From assembly GCA_964244725.1 (NCBI GenBank), contig CAXTJQ010000018.1:8712-72711 (forward strand): a stretch of DNA of 64,000 bases, written 5' to 3'. Numbering within the stretch: position 1 is the stretch's first letter; each line of letters opens with the position of its first letter. This DNA is from Kumtagia sp964244725. GTDB lineage: Bacteria > Pseudomonadota > Alphaproteobacteria > Rhizobiales > Rhizobiaceae. This document shows, one piece after another, positions 9,431 to 18,318 of this stretch. Under the pieces are notes generated by a model, which was not told where the DNA came from, ran no database searches, and was given only the letters and a program-made list of their open reading frames with translations. The position numbers were made by a program, and so were the translations under genes.

Positions 9431-9448
9431 TATACAGAGTTTTGTATA
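9431..9448. promoter_or_regulatory. Probable operator of the degraded toxin-antitoxin module
   Basis: TATACA (9431-9436) and TGTATA (9443-9448) form a perfect inverted repeat separated by 6 bp, just before the toxin remnant. AT-rich palindromes of this form are typical autoregulatory operators of HigBA/RelBE modules. Role inferred from position and symmetry. Confidence 0.55.
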
Positions 9449-9456
9449 TCTAGCGC

Positions 9457-9689
9457 GTGGGTAAGCCGGTGATCTTCTGCGAGACTTCGCGCGGCGACCT
9501 GCGGGCGTTTCCGGCGTTCGGGAAATACGGGTCCGCGATGAGGCCGGTGCGTTTCGGGTGATCTACATCGCCAAGTTCGCGGACGCCGTTTACATCCTCC
9601 ACTGTTTTCAGAAGAAAACGCAATGGACGGCGACCGTCGATGTGAACTTGGCTCGCAAGCGGTATCATGACATGCAAAAGGAGCGGTGA
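9457..9689 (+). pseudogene. RelE/HigB-type toxin remnant (internal deletion and frameshift)
   Basis: Two pieces of a RelE/ParE-superfamily toxin are visible in different frames. The first, from GTG 9457 to about 9513, encodes SRGDLRAFP. The second, 9516 to the TGA at 9687-9689, encodes VREIRVRDEAGAFRVIYIAKF and then HCFQKKTQ, the conserved core and C-terminus of this family. Roughly 35 codons that normally separate them are missing and the frame changes at the junction. An active toxin is not expected. The antitoxin gene begins 1 bp after the stop, the usual toxin-first order of HigBA-like modules. Confidence 0.8.
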
Positions 9690-9690
9690 A

Positions 9691-9971
9691 ATGACGGATG
9701 GCCGGTTCGAAAGCGTTTGGGACGCCATCGAGGATGATCCCGCACAGGCCGAAAATCTGAAGATGCGATCGGGCCTGATGATCGCCCTAAAAAACACATC
9801 ACACGACGCGAGTTGAGTCAGTCGCAGGCCGCCACATTGCTCGGCGTGACTCAGCCCCGGATCTCGGACCTTCTCCGCGGCAAGATCGATCTGTTCGGTC
9901 TCGACACGCTGGTCAACATGGTTGCAGCGGCGGGAATGCATGTAGATTTGACAATTCGCGACGCGGCGTAG
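9691..9971 (+). pseudogene. HigA-like XRE antitoxin, frame broken at an A6 run
   Basis: Helix-turn-helix antitoxin of a HigBA-like module. From the ATG at 9691 the reading frame closes at TGA 9814-9816 after 41 codons. The rest of the protein continues in the -1 frame from about 9795 to TAG 9969-9971 and includes the HTH segment SQSQAATLLGVTQPRISDLLRGK. The break lies at CTA AAA AAC (9787-9795). Restoring one A gives an intact protein of about 92 residues. The same bases form the heptamer A AAA AAC in the phase needed for -1 ribosomal slippage, so some full-length product is possible. Simple decay, or a homopolymer error in assembly, is the more economical reading given the broken toxin next to it. 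Confidence 0.8.
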
Positions 9972-9981
9972 CCGCCAGCGA

Positions 9982-10007
9982 CGAAAACAGCGCCGGAAGG
10001 CGCTGTT
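9982..10007 (-). terminator. Probable terminator of clpX
   Basis: Perfect 9-bp stem (AACAGCGCC 9986-9994 with GGCGCTGTT 9999-10007, loop of four). Read on the minus strand it ends in TTTTCG. It lies 22 bp beyond the clpX stop. Confidence 0.7.
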
Positions 10008-10028
10008 AGAAAATTCAGTTCGAGACGC

Positions 10029-11300
<1,272 letters not shown>

Positions 11301-11573
11301 TGTCCAAGTCCTTTCAGTGCGGCCTCCCCGGCGAACCGGCGAAGCGTCGGCATGGAGTCATAGACACGGTTACGCTGCGATGCCAGCATTTCGGAGATCG
11401 GACGCTTTCCGCACGAGAGACGACCGGAATTTTCAGCGCCGAATCGCCAGCCGCCCTCGAAGCTAAGCCGTCGAAACTCAACATCGGCTTAACGTAGGTC
11501 GCGCGGGCGTCGCTGTGAACAGCAAACTGTGATCGAATTGCCGCAGCCGGTCGGAAACCGCGCTACCTCGCGA

Positions 11574-12218
11574 TCACTTGATCGCCAGCGTCGGCGCGAT
11601 CGCCTCGATCGTCTCGCGCGCCGAGATGACCTTGTCGATCAGACCGAAATCCTTGGCCTCGTCGGCGGTCAGGAAATGGTCGCGGTCGAGCGTCTTCTCG
11701 ATCGTCTCGTAGTCCTTGCCGGTGTGCTTGACGTAGACCTCGTTGAGGCGGCGCTTCAGCTTGATGATGTCCTGGGCGTGGCGCTCGATATCGGAGGCCT
11801 GGCCCGAGAAACCGCCGGACGGCTGATGCACCATGATGCGGGCGTTCGGCGTCGCGAAGCGCATGCCTGGAGCGCCGGCGCAAAGCAGCAGCGAGCCCAT
11901 CGATGCCGCCTGCCCGATGCACAGCGTCGAGACGGCCGGCTTGATGAACTGCATGGTGTCGTAGATCGCCATGCCGCTCGTCACCACGCCACCGGGCGAA
12001 TTGATGTAGAGCGAGATTTCTTTCTTCGGATTCTCGGCCTCCAGAAACAGCAGCTGCGCGCAGACCAGCGTCGCCATGCCATCCTCGACCGGACCGGTGA
12101 TGAAAATGATGCGCTCCTTCAGGAGCCGCGAGAAAATGTCGTAAGCCCGCTCGCCGCGGTTGGTCTGCTCGACCACCATCGGGACGAGATTCATATATGT
12201 TTCGACGGGGTTCTTCAT
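11574..12218 (-). CDS. clpP: ClpP, proteolytic subunit of the Clp protease
   Basis: Barrel-forming serine protease partnering ClpX and ClpA. The protein of 214 residues starts MKNPVETYMNLVPMVVEQ. The catalytic Ser106 lies in GQAASMGS and His131 in MVHQPSGG; the Asp lies in the later DRDHFLTADEAKDFG segment. ATG at 12216-12218 has AAGGGACAG upstream and gives the normal family start; in-frame codons further upstream would add an unsupported extension of up to 80 residues. It is divergent from a hypothetical gene at 12522. Confidence 0.97.
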   Translation of the reverse strand: MKNPVETYMNLVPMVVEQTNRGERAYDIFSRLLKERIIFITGPVEDGMATLVCAQLLFLEAENPKKEISLYINSPGGVVTSGMAIYDTMQFIKPAVSTLCIGQAASMGSLLLCAGAPGMRFATPNARIMVHQPSGGFSGQASDIERHAQDIIKLKRRLNEVYVKHTGKDYETIEKTLDRDHFLTADEAKDFGLIDKVISARETIEAIAPTLAIK

Positions 12219-12521
12219 CGACTGTCCCTTGGATCTGAATTGAGGCATCCGGCGACGAACGGCCGGAATCGCGGAATTGACTGCTGAGCGTAGATAGGAT
12301 GCCCCCTCTACACTATGCAAGGCCGACCCATCGCCGGCGAACGCAGCCAGGAGCGATGGCGCGGCCAAGCGGGTCACCACCTTGGCGACCGCCAAGCGAA
12401 GTGTAAACGCTGTGTCCGAGCAATATTGCGCGGCGCTGCAAAGCCGGGCAAATTCCATCTCCGCGCCGCAGCGGCGCGACCTTCCAAGGACGATTCATTT
12501 CACGATGCGATGGAGAGACCA
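12219..12521. other. Divergent intergenic region upstream of clpP
   Basis: About 300 bp between clpP and a divergent hypothetical gene. It holds a short hairpin, CTTGGC (12381-12386) with GCCAAG (12391-12396). No ORF is convincing. A heat-shock type promoter for clpP would be expected here but I could not identify one. Confidence 0.45.
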
Positions 12522-13016
12522 ATGGGCATGCTGAGCGGCTTTCCATATGCAACGGAATGGATTTACAAGACCTCAAAGGATACCTCGGTTTCCTTCTTCG
12601 CGACGATCTCCAGCGGGACCGTCGTGCTCCGCAGCACCCTGGCCCCCAAGGAGGCGACCATTTCGTACCGCTGCGTTTCGCTCGGGCTGTCGAAGGGGCT
12701 GCCATTCGGATATTCGGAGTCCGATTTCACCGACAACAGCACCGGCTACGGCGCGATGGTCTCGGACAAATACATCAGTTCGTTCGATTTCACCTGCGCC
12801 GGCTATATCCTCGGTCTAGGCGGAACGCTCGGAGCCTTTTCGGAGGGCGACAAGACGAACGGGTCGAGTATGACGATCCTGTTGTTCGGCACCAACCCCT
12901 ATGCGGGCCTTCGCTGCTCTGGCGATTTTCGAGGATCGACGCCGGGCGGCGGCGTTTCGGCCGGGCTCGCCCATTTCAAGCTGGAATCCTATGTCGACGT
13001 CCCGAAAGACGCCTGA
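12522..13016 (+). CDS. Hypothetical protein, glycine-rich, unknown family
   Basis: Protein of 164 residues that I do not recognise. ATG at 12522 is preceded by GGAGAGACC, a good ribosome-binding site, so this start is preferred over longer in-frame extensions. No signal peptide or transmembrane helix is evident. The sequence alternates short hydrophobic strands with Gly/Ser turns (ILGLGGTLGAFSEGDK, then STPGGGVSAGLAHF), which suggests a compact beta-rich fold. Two cysteines in the second half (FTCAGY, LRCSGDF) could pair if exported. It is divergent from clpP and ends 8 bp before the stop of the convergent oxidoreductase. Confidence 0.6.
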   Translation: MGMLSGFPYATEWIYKTSKDTSVSFFATISSGTVVLRSTLAPKEATISYRCVSLGLSKGLPFGYSESDFTDNSTGYGAMVSDKYISSFDFTCAGYILGLGGTLGAFSEGDKTNGSSMTILLFGTNPYAGLRCSGDFRGSTPGGGVSAGLAHFKLESYVDVPKDA

Positions 13017-13024
13017 ACCCAGGT

Positions 13025-14122
13025 TCATTCGGCGCGGAGCCACGTGAGCAAGGCGTCGAAATCGTCGTCGTCAATCGCCTTAGCGACGCGCCTCCCGACC
13101 GCCGCGCCGAACTTGTAGCCGTGACCCGAACAGGCCGACACGATCAGCACCCGGCCGTCTTGCTCTGCGTAAAAGCGTTCGTCCGCGGTGAAGGTATAGG
13201 CGCAGGTCACGACTTCGGTGATCGCGTATTCGGCGATCCGGGCGATCGGCGGGGAGAACACGTCGCGGATCGCCTCCCCCTCGCCGTCGACCGGCTCGCG
13301 GTTCCAGTCGGCGTCGCTGGTCTCGACCTTATGCAGCCCGGTGCCGAATTTCATGCCTGCGCCGCCGGATGGCGGGATCATGTAGCCGTCCGTCCTGCCG
13401 CCGACATCGAGGACCACCGGCGCGGCGTCCCACGCCTCGCGCAGGTCGGCGGGCGGGTCGACATAGGCGAGCGCGGTGCGAAACGTCTTTAACGTCGAGC
13501 CAAGGCCCGGGAACAGTTTCGCGACCCAGGCGCCAGCAGCGACGATGACGCGGTCGGCCCGCACCTCCTGGCCGCCCTCGATATGGACGATGCCCTCCTC
13601 GGCGTCGATCGACGCGACCTTGCTGTTCTCATAGACGTTTGCGCCATTGGCGCGCAGCCAGCCGGCGATGCCCGTCGCGATCTTCCGGCAATGCAGCGCC
13701 CCGCCTTCCGGCGAAAAATAGGCGAAGCGGAACGCGCCGGCTTGGAGGAAGGGCCAGCGCGCGACGGCGTCCGCCGGCTCGATGCGCTCGCACGGATAGC
13801 CGCCCTCGATCAGCCCGTCATACATGATCTCGGCTTCGTCGCCCTCCTCGCGGGAGACGCACATGAAGCCGCGCGGATCGAGATGGCTCGCGCCGAGATC
13901 GGTCCACAATTCGTCCCAAGCCGCGTAGGCCTCCGTGATGAGCCGGCCATAGCCTGAGGCCTTGCCATAGGCGCGGCGGATGATGCGGTGATGGTCGCCC
14001 GAGGCCGCCAGCGGGTTGGGAATCGGCCCTTGCTCCAGGATCGTCACGGAATGGCCCGCCTTCGTCAGCGCCCAGGCGCTTGATAAACCAGCGATTCCCG
14101 CTCCCACGATGGCAATGTTCAC
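13025..14122 (-). CDS. FAD-dependent oxidoreductase, DAO family
   Basis: Flavoprotein of the D-amino-acid oxidase/sarcosine oxidase superfamily, 365 residues, expected to oxidise an amine or amino acid with FAD. The Rossmann dinucleotide-binding motif GAGIAG is at residues 7-12, followed by the Glu of LEQG that binds ribose. ADRVIVAAGAW and the C-terminal SACSGHGYKFG are characteristic of the family. The substrate cannot be deduced. It is divergent from the P450 gene 52 bp away, so the two may share a control region. Confidence 0.85.
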   Translation of the reverse strand: MNIAIVGAGIAGLSSAWALTKAGHSVTILEQGPIPNPLAASGDHHRIIRRAYGKASGYGRLITEAYAAWDELWTDLGASHLDPRGFMCVSREEGDEAEIMYDGLIEGGYPCERIEPADAVARWPFLQAGAFRFAYFSPEGGALHCRKIATGIAGWLRANGANVYENSKVASIDAEEGIVHIEGGQEVRADRVIVAAGAWVAKLFPGLGSTLKTFRTALAYVDPPADLREAWDAAPVVLDVGGRTDGYMIPPSGGAGMKFGTGLHKVETSDADWNREPVDGEGEAIRDVFSPPIARIAEYAITEVVTCAYTFTADERFYAEQDGRVLIVSACSGHGYKFGAAVGRRVAKAIDDDDFDALLTWLRAE

Positions 14123-14174
14123 GCTCGCACCTCCCGGGCTTCACCGTCTAGGCGCAAATCGCTAAAGGAAGCCG

Positions 14175-15422
14175 ATGACGCCAGCGCCCTCCTACCTGCA
14201 TTTCGACCCGTCCTCCAGACATCTTCGTCTCGATCCCCATGCGCCGGCATTCGTGCAGGATCCTCACGCGGCCTATGGCTGGCTGCACGCCAACGCCAAG
14301 GCCCTGTATTGGGAGGCCTTCGGCCTCTGGTGCTTCATCGGCTTCGACGACGTGAACGCGCTCTTGCGCGACCGCCGGCTCGGCCGGGAACGGCCGGGCG
14401 GCTACCGAGCAAGCGTCCAGGCAGACGAAGCCCGCCGCGACCTGGCGGCATTCGACGGGCTCGAAGCCAATTCGCTGCTCGAACTGGAGGCCCCCGCCCA
14501 TACGCGGCTGCGCGGCCTGGTCAACCGCGCCTTCGTCTCGCGCCAGATCGAGCGGCTGCGGCCGAAAATCGAAACGGTCGCGCATCGGCTGATCGACGGG
14601 CTGGCCGCAAAAGGCGGCGGCGATCTGATCGCCGATTTCGCGACCCCACTCGCCGCGACCATCATCGCCGAAATGCTCGGCCTGCCCTTTGATTGCGGGC
14701 CGCGGCTCGTCGCATGGTCCAACCTCATGGTACGCATGTACCTGTTGCAGCCGACGCGCGACGACCAGCTTCGCGCGAACGCCGCCGCCGTGGACTTCGA
14801 CGCCTTCATCCGGCGCCATGCGGCGCTGAAACGCGCCAACCCGGCGGACGATCTCCTGTCGACGCTGGTATCGGCCAACGCGCAAGGTGAGCGGCTGTCC
14901 GAGGACGAACTCGTGTCGTCGGCGATCCTGCTTCTCAACGCCGGCCACGAGGCGACAGTGCACCAGACCGGAAACGCGGTCCGCATCATTCTCGGGCAAG
15001 GCGGCGATCCGCAGCGCTTTTTCACGACGCGGTCCCACACGGCCGCCACGGTCGAGGAATGCCTGCGCTTCGCTCCGCCGCTGCACATGTTCCGGCGTTA
15101 TGTCTACGAACCGGTCGTTCTGCCGGGCGGCGTCGCCCTCGAAGCCGGCGAGCAGATCGGACTGCTGCTCGGCGCGGCCAACCGCGATCCGGACGCCTTC
15201 GCGGCGCCCGATGTCTTCGATCCTTCCCGCAGCGACCAGAGGAACGTCTCCTTCGGCGCCGGCATTCATTTCTGCATCGGCGCGCCGCTCGCCCGACTCG
15301 AACTGCAGGTCGCGCTGTCGGCGCTTTTTCATCGATTGCCGTCGCTGCGCCTTGCGCGGCCGCCCCGCTTTCGCGACAACTATCACTTTCATGGACTGGA
15401 TGGCCTGAACGTCGCGTTCTGA
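14175..15422 (+). CDS. Cytochrome P450
   Basis: Soluble bacterial P450 of 415 residues, a haem-thiolate monooxygenase. The I-helix reads LLNAGHEATVHQ (the acid-alcohol pair appears as Glu-Ala-Thr), the K-helix ExxR motif is EECLR, and the haem-binding loop is FGAGIHFCIG with the ligand Cys near residue 367. It has no membrane anchor. ATG at 14175 fits the family N-terminus. No ferredoxin or ferredoxin reductase is encoded nearby, so electrons must come from a partner elsewhere. Substrate unknown. It lies 12 bp before a same-strand exported protein gene. Confidence 0.95.
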   Translation: MTPAPSYLHFDPSSRHLRLDPHAPAFVQDPHAAYGWLHANAKALYWEAFGLWCFIGFDDVNALLRDRRLGRERPGGYRASVQADEARRDLAAFDGLEANSLLELEAPAHTRLRGLVNRAFVSRQIERLRPKIETVAHRLIDGLAAKGGGDLIADFATPLAATIIAEMLGLPFDCGPRLVAWSNLMVRMYLLQPTRDDQLRANAAAVDFDAFIRRHAALKRANPADDLLSTLVSANAQGERLSEDELVSSAILLLNAGHEATVHQTGNAVRIILGQGGDPQRFFTTRSHTAATVEECLRFAPPLHMFRRYVYEPVVLPGGVALEAGEQIGLLLGAANRDPDAFAAPDVFDPSRSDQRNVSFGAGIHFCIGAPLARLELQVALSALFHRLPSLRLARPPRFRDNYHFHGLDGLNVAF

Positions 15423-15434
15423 GCCGCCCCGGCA

Positions 15435-16529
15435 ATGGACGGCCACGTGCTGCGACAACTCATGTGCATCCTGGCGCTGATGGCGCCGCTCCTGGCCACC
15501 CCACCTCTGTGGGCGCAGCAGGCCGACCCTATCAAGCCGCAGAACTGGGACCGCATCGGCACCGCGGTGGTCCGCTTCAAGGCAGAGCGGATGGCTGACG
15601 GCGCGCCACGCCGGTCCGCGCTCTACGGGTCGCTGAGCGACCTGAACGTCGACGGCGCGCCCGAATTCTTCGCTTTCACCGATCCCGCCAACTGCGTGCC
15701 CGAAGAATGCGGAACCACGGTCTTCGGCCTGATCGGCGATCGCTATGTCGACCTGATCGACGCGCCCGATGCGGTCAAGCATACATCGGTGATGGACGTG
15801 CGCATCCTTGGCGATACGCGCGACAAATATTACGATGTGGCGCTCGGAAACACGGTCTTGTCCTGGAACGGCTCGCGCTATGTCGACGCTTCGTTGCTGA
15901 AACGCGGCGATTTCGACGCCGCGGGTTTCCAAGGTCCCTGCGCCGCCCTGACCGACAGCGATTACGCGCTGCAGGCCAACGGCGTCGACCTCGCGCAAGG
16001 CAGGGCCAAGATTTGCGGGTGCATGGCGGAGCGCCTCGCCGTCCTGGGCTACGGCAAGGCCGACACGACTCTCGTGGTCGACAAATACGTCCGCCAGGCC
16101 GACGACAATTACGACAACGATTTCGATCCGGCCGACGAGACCCACAAGGTCATCGATCAAGCCGACCAGACGCGCAAGGCGTGTCTGGTGCAGAACGGCT
16201 GGGAGCAGTGGCCTTTCATGCTCGGCGAGGACGACGAGAAGCAGCCGCAGGCGCCGCTGGAGTTCGGGACCTTCATTCCGACCTGCGCCGGCCAGGACTG
16301 GATGGCGTCCGACGCCTCGGTCGGATCGCCCGACCGTGCGCTCGCCATGTGCGCCTGCGTCGCGCGCAAGCTCGCGGGGCGCGGCTACGATCAGGCCGCG
16401 CTCGACGGGGTAACGAAACTCTTCGCCTGGGAGATCACCGACGAGGAACTGACAGCGACCCACCCCACCGCCGCCGCCGATTCAGACGCTGACCTGCAAT
16501 CGTGCGTGCAGGCGCTCCCCGCGCGGTGA
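15435..16529 (+). CDS. Exported cysteine-rich hypothetical protein
   Basis: Protein of 364 residues with an N-terminal signal peptide (hydrophobic ILALMAPLLATP, then AQQA), so probably periplasmic. I do not recognise the family. The SLSDLNVDGAPEFFAF segment resembles an FG-GAP or EF-hand-like Asp-rich loop. At least ten cysteines occur, notably CVPEECG, CGCM and MCACVARKL; the last two look like a repeated motif that recurs in each half. It begins 12 bp after the P450 stop on the same strand, so coexpression is likely, but no functional link is evident. It converges on the cupin gene. Confidence 0.7.
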   Translation: MDGHVLRQLMCILALMAPLLATPPLWAQQADPIKPQNWDRIGTAVVRFKAERMADGAPRRSALYGSLSDLNVDGAPEFFAFTDPANCVPEECGTTVFGLIGDRYVDLIDAPDAVKHTSVMDVRILGDTRDKYYDVALGNTVLSWNGSRYVDASLLKRGDFDAAGFQGPCAALTDSDYALQANGVDLAQGRAKICGCMAERLAVLGYGKADTTLVVDKYVRQADDNYDNDFDPADETHKVIDQADQTRKACLVQNGWEQWPFMLGEDDEKQPQAPLEFGTFIPTCAGQDWMASDASVGSPDRALAMCACVARKLAGRGYDQAALDGVTKLFAWEITDEELTATHPTAAADSDADLQSCVQALPAR

Positions 16530-16532
16530 CGA

Positions 16533-16880
16533 TCACAGTTTCACCACATACGCTTTTTGCGTCGTCTCGATCACTTCCCACGTTCCCCTGAAACCGGGTC
16601 GCAGGATGAAGCTGTCGCCGGATTGCACGCGTCGCGCGTCGCCGCCCTCCTCCGTGACCACCGACACGCCGGACAGGATATGGCAGAACTCCCATTCGTC
16701 ATAGGCGATGCGCCAGGTGCCGGGCGTCGCTTCCCAGAGGCCGGCGTAGAGGCCGCCCGGCTGTTCCTCGACGTTCCATGTCCGGAACGTCGGATCGCCG
16801 GAAAGGACGCGGTCGGCCGGCGGAGCGCTTTCTTCCGCCGACACCGATTCAGCCGAGACATTTAGATAGCGGTCGCTCAT
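16533..16880 (-). CDS. Cupin domain protein (DUF861-like)
   Basis: Small single-domain cupin of 115 residues, similar to the Cupin_3/DUF861 group. The beta-barrel motifs are visible around WRIAYDEWEFCHILSG and DSFILRPGFRGTWEVIE. It starts 20 bp after the stop of the O-acetylhomoserine sulfhydrylase on the same strand, which suggests one transcript. Cupins of this group have varied or unknown functions and no substrate can be inferred. Confidence 0.85.
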   Translation of the reverse strand: MSDRYLNVSAESVSAEESAPPADRVLSGDPTFRTWNVEEQPGGLYAGLWEATPGTWRIAYDEWEFCHILSGVSVVTEEGGDARRVQSGDSFILRPGFRGTWEVIETTQKAYVVKL

Positions 16881-16900
16881 GGCGTGGCTCCGCGCGTTGG

Positions 16901-18184
16901 TCAGACCTTGGCCAGCGCCTGCTCCAGGTCGGCGATGATGTCGGCGACGTCCTCGATGCCGATCGACAGCCGCACCACGTCCGGCCCTGCGCCCGCCGCG
17001 ATCTTCTGTTCGTCCGAAAGCTGGCGATGCGTCGTCGAGGCCGGGTGGATGACCAGCGATTTCGTGTCGCCGATATTGGCGAGGTGAGAGAACAGTTCGA
17101 GGCCCTCGACGAAAGTCACGCCGGCTTCGTAGCCGCCCTTGAGACCGAAGGTGAACACGGCTCCCGCCCCGGCCGGCGAGTAGCGCTTTTGCAGCGCATT
17201 GTTGGGGTCGTTCGGCAAACCGGGATAAGCGACCCAGTCGACCTTGTCATGCGTCGACAGCGCTTCGGCGACCTTCTGGGCGTTGTCGCAATGGCGCTGC
17301 ATGCGCAGCGGCAGCGTCTCCAGCCCGGTCAGGATCAGGAAGGCGTTGAACGGCGAGATCGACGGGCCGAGGTCGCGCAAGCCGAGCACGCGCGCGGCGA
17401 TGGCGAAGGCGAAATTGCCGAAGGTCTCATGCAGCACGATGCCGCCGTATTCGGGACGCGGCTCCGACAGCATCGGATAGTTGCCCGATTTCGACCAGTC
17501 GAACGTGCCGCCGTCGACGATGACCCCCCCGATCGAATTGCCATGCCCGCCCATGAATTTCGTCAGCGAGTGGATGACGATGTCCGCGCCATGGTCGATC
17601 GGCCGGATCAGGTAGGGCGACGCCATCGTGTTGTCGACGATCAGCGGGATGCCCCGCGCGCGTGCGATCTCCGCGATCGCCTCGATGTCGACGAACTCGC
17701 CGCCAGGGTTGGCGAGGCTCTCGATGAAGATGGCGCGGGTGCGATCGTCGATGCTGGCGGCGAAGCTTGGGACATCGCGCGTATCGGCCCAGCGCACGTC
17801 CCAGCCGTAATTCTTGAACGCGTGCCCGAACTGGTTGATCGAGCCGCCGTAAAGCCGCCGCGCCGCAACGAAATTGTCGCCGGGCCGCATGATGGTGTGG
17901 AACACCAGCATCTGCGCGGCGTGGCCGGACGCCACCGCGAGCGCGGCGGTGCCGCCCTCCAGCGCCGCGACGCGCTCCTCGAGCACGGCCTGCGTCGGGT
18001 TCATGATGCGCGTATAGATGTTGCCGAACGCCTTCAGGCCGAACAGCGAGGCGGCGTGGTCGGCATCGTCGAAGACGTAGGAGGTGGTCTGGTAGATCGG
18101 CGTGGCGCGCGCGCCGGTCGCCGGATCGGGCTTGGCCCCTGCATGCACGGCCAGCGTATTGAAACCCGGTGCGCGGTTCGACAT
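16901..18184 (-). CDS. metY: O-acetylhomoserine aminocarboxypropyltransferase (sulfhydrylase)
   Basis: PLP enzyme making homocysteine from O-acetylhomoserine and sulfide in methionine biosynthesis. The 427 residues carry the Cys/Met-metabolism PLP fold: IYTRIMNPTQAVLEERVAAL, the SGHAAQ region and the PLP lysine at about residue 209 (SLTKFMGGHG). ATG at 18182-18184 follows a strong AGAGGGAGGG site. It lies 129 bp downstream of a CoA-binding protein gene on the same strand, a pairing seen in other Rhizobiales. That gap holds an inverted heptamer-repeat element. Confidence 0.93.
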   Translation of the reverse strand: MSNRAPGFNTLAVHAGAKPDPATGARATPIYQTTSYVFDDADHAASLFGLKAFGNIYTRIMNPTQAVLEERVAALEGGTAALAVASGHAAQMLVFHTIMRPGDNFVAARRLYGGSINQFGHAFKNYGWDVRWADTRDVPSFAASIDDRTRAIFIESLANPGGEFVDIEAIAEIARARGIPLIVDNTMASPYLIRPIDHGADIVIHSLTKFMGGHGNSIGGVIVDGGTFDWSKSGNYPMLSEPRPEYGGIVLHETFGNFAFAIAARVLGLRDLGPSISPFNAFLILTGLETLPLRMQRHCDNAQKVAEALSTHDKVDWVAYPGLPNDPNNALQKRYSPAGAGAVFTFGLKGGYEAGVTFVEGLELFSHLANIGDTKSLVIHPASTTHRQLSDEQKIAAGAGPDVVRLSIGIEDVADIIADLEQALAKV

Positions 18185-18203
18185 CGTTCCCTCCCTCTAA
18201 CTA

Positions 18204-18318
18204 AATGGTGAATGGTGAATGGTGAATGGCAGTTTCTTGAGCGCCGCGACGTTTGCAAGCAATTCCATTTTCGCCGGAATGGTTAATCGGAGGAAACTTT
18301 TACCATTCGCCATTTACC
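18204..18318. repeat. Inverted tandem-heptamer element, AATGGTG type
   Basis: Left arm: three tandem AATGGTG units (18204-18224) plus AATGG (18225-18229). Right arm, on the opposite strand: AATGGCG and AATGGTA copies (18302-18315), beginning at the TAA of the CoA-binding protein gene. The spacer is about 71 nt, and next to the arms lie short complementary GTTTC/GAAAC stretches, so a long imperfect hairpin can form. It sits between the CoA-binding gene and metY and could act on their shared transcript. The architecture is the same as the CGGCAGT element in nrdJ. Confidence 0.75.

Noticed and set aside
14148..16463. Long open frame on the minus strand opposite the P450 and the exported protein
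   Set aside because: Same codon-bias effect; it spans two recognisable plus-strand genes and shows no family features.
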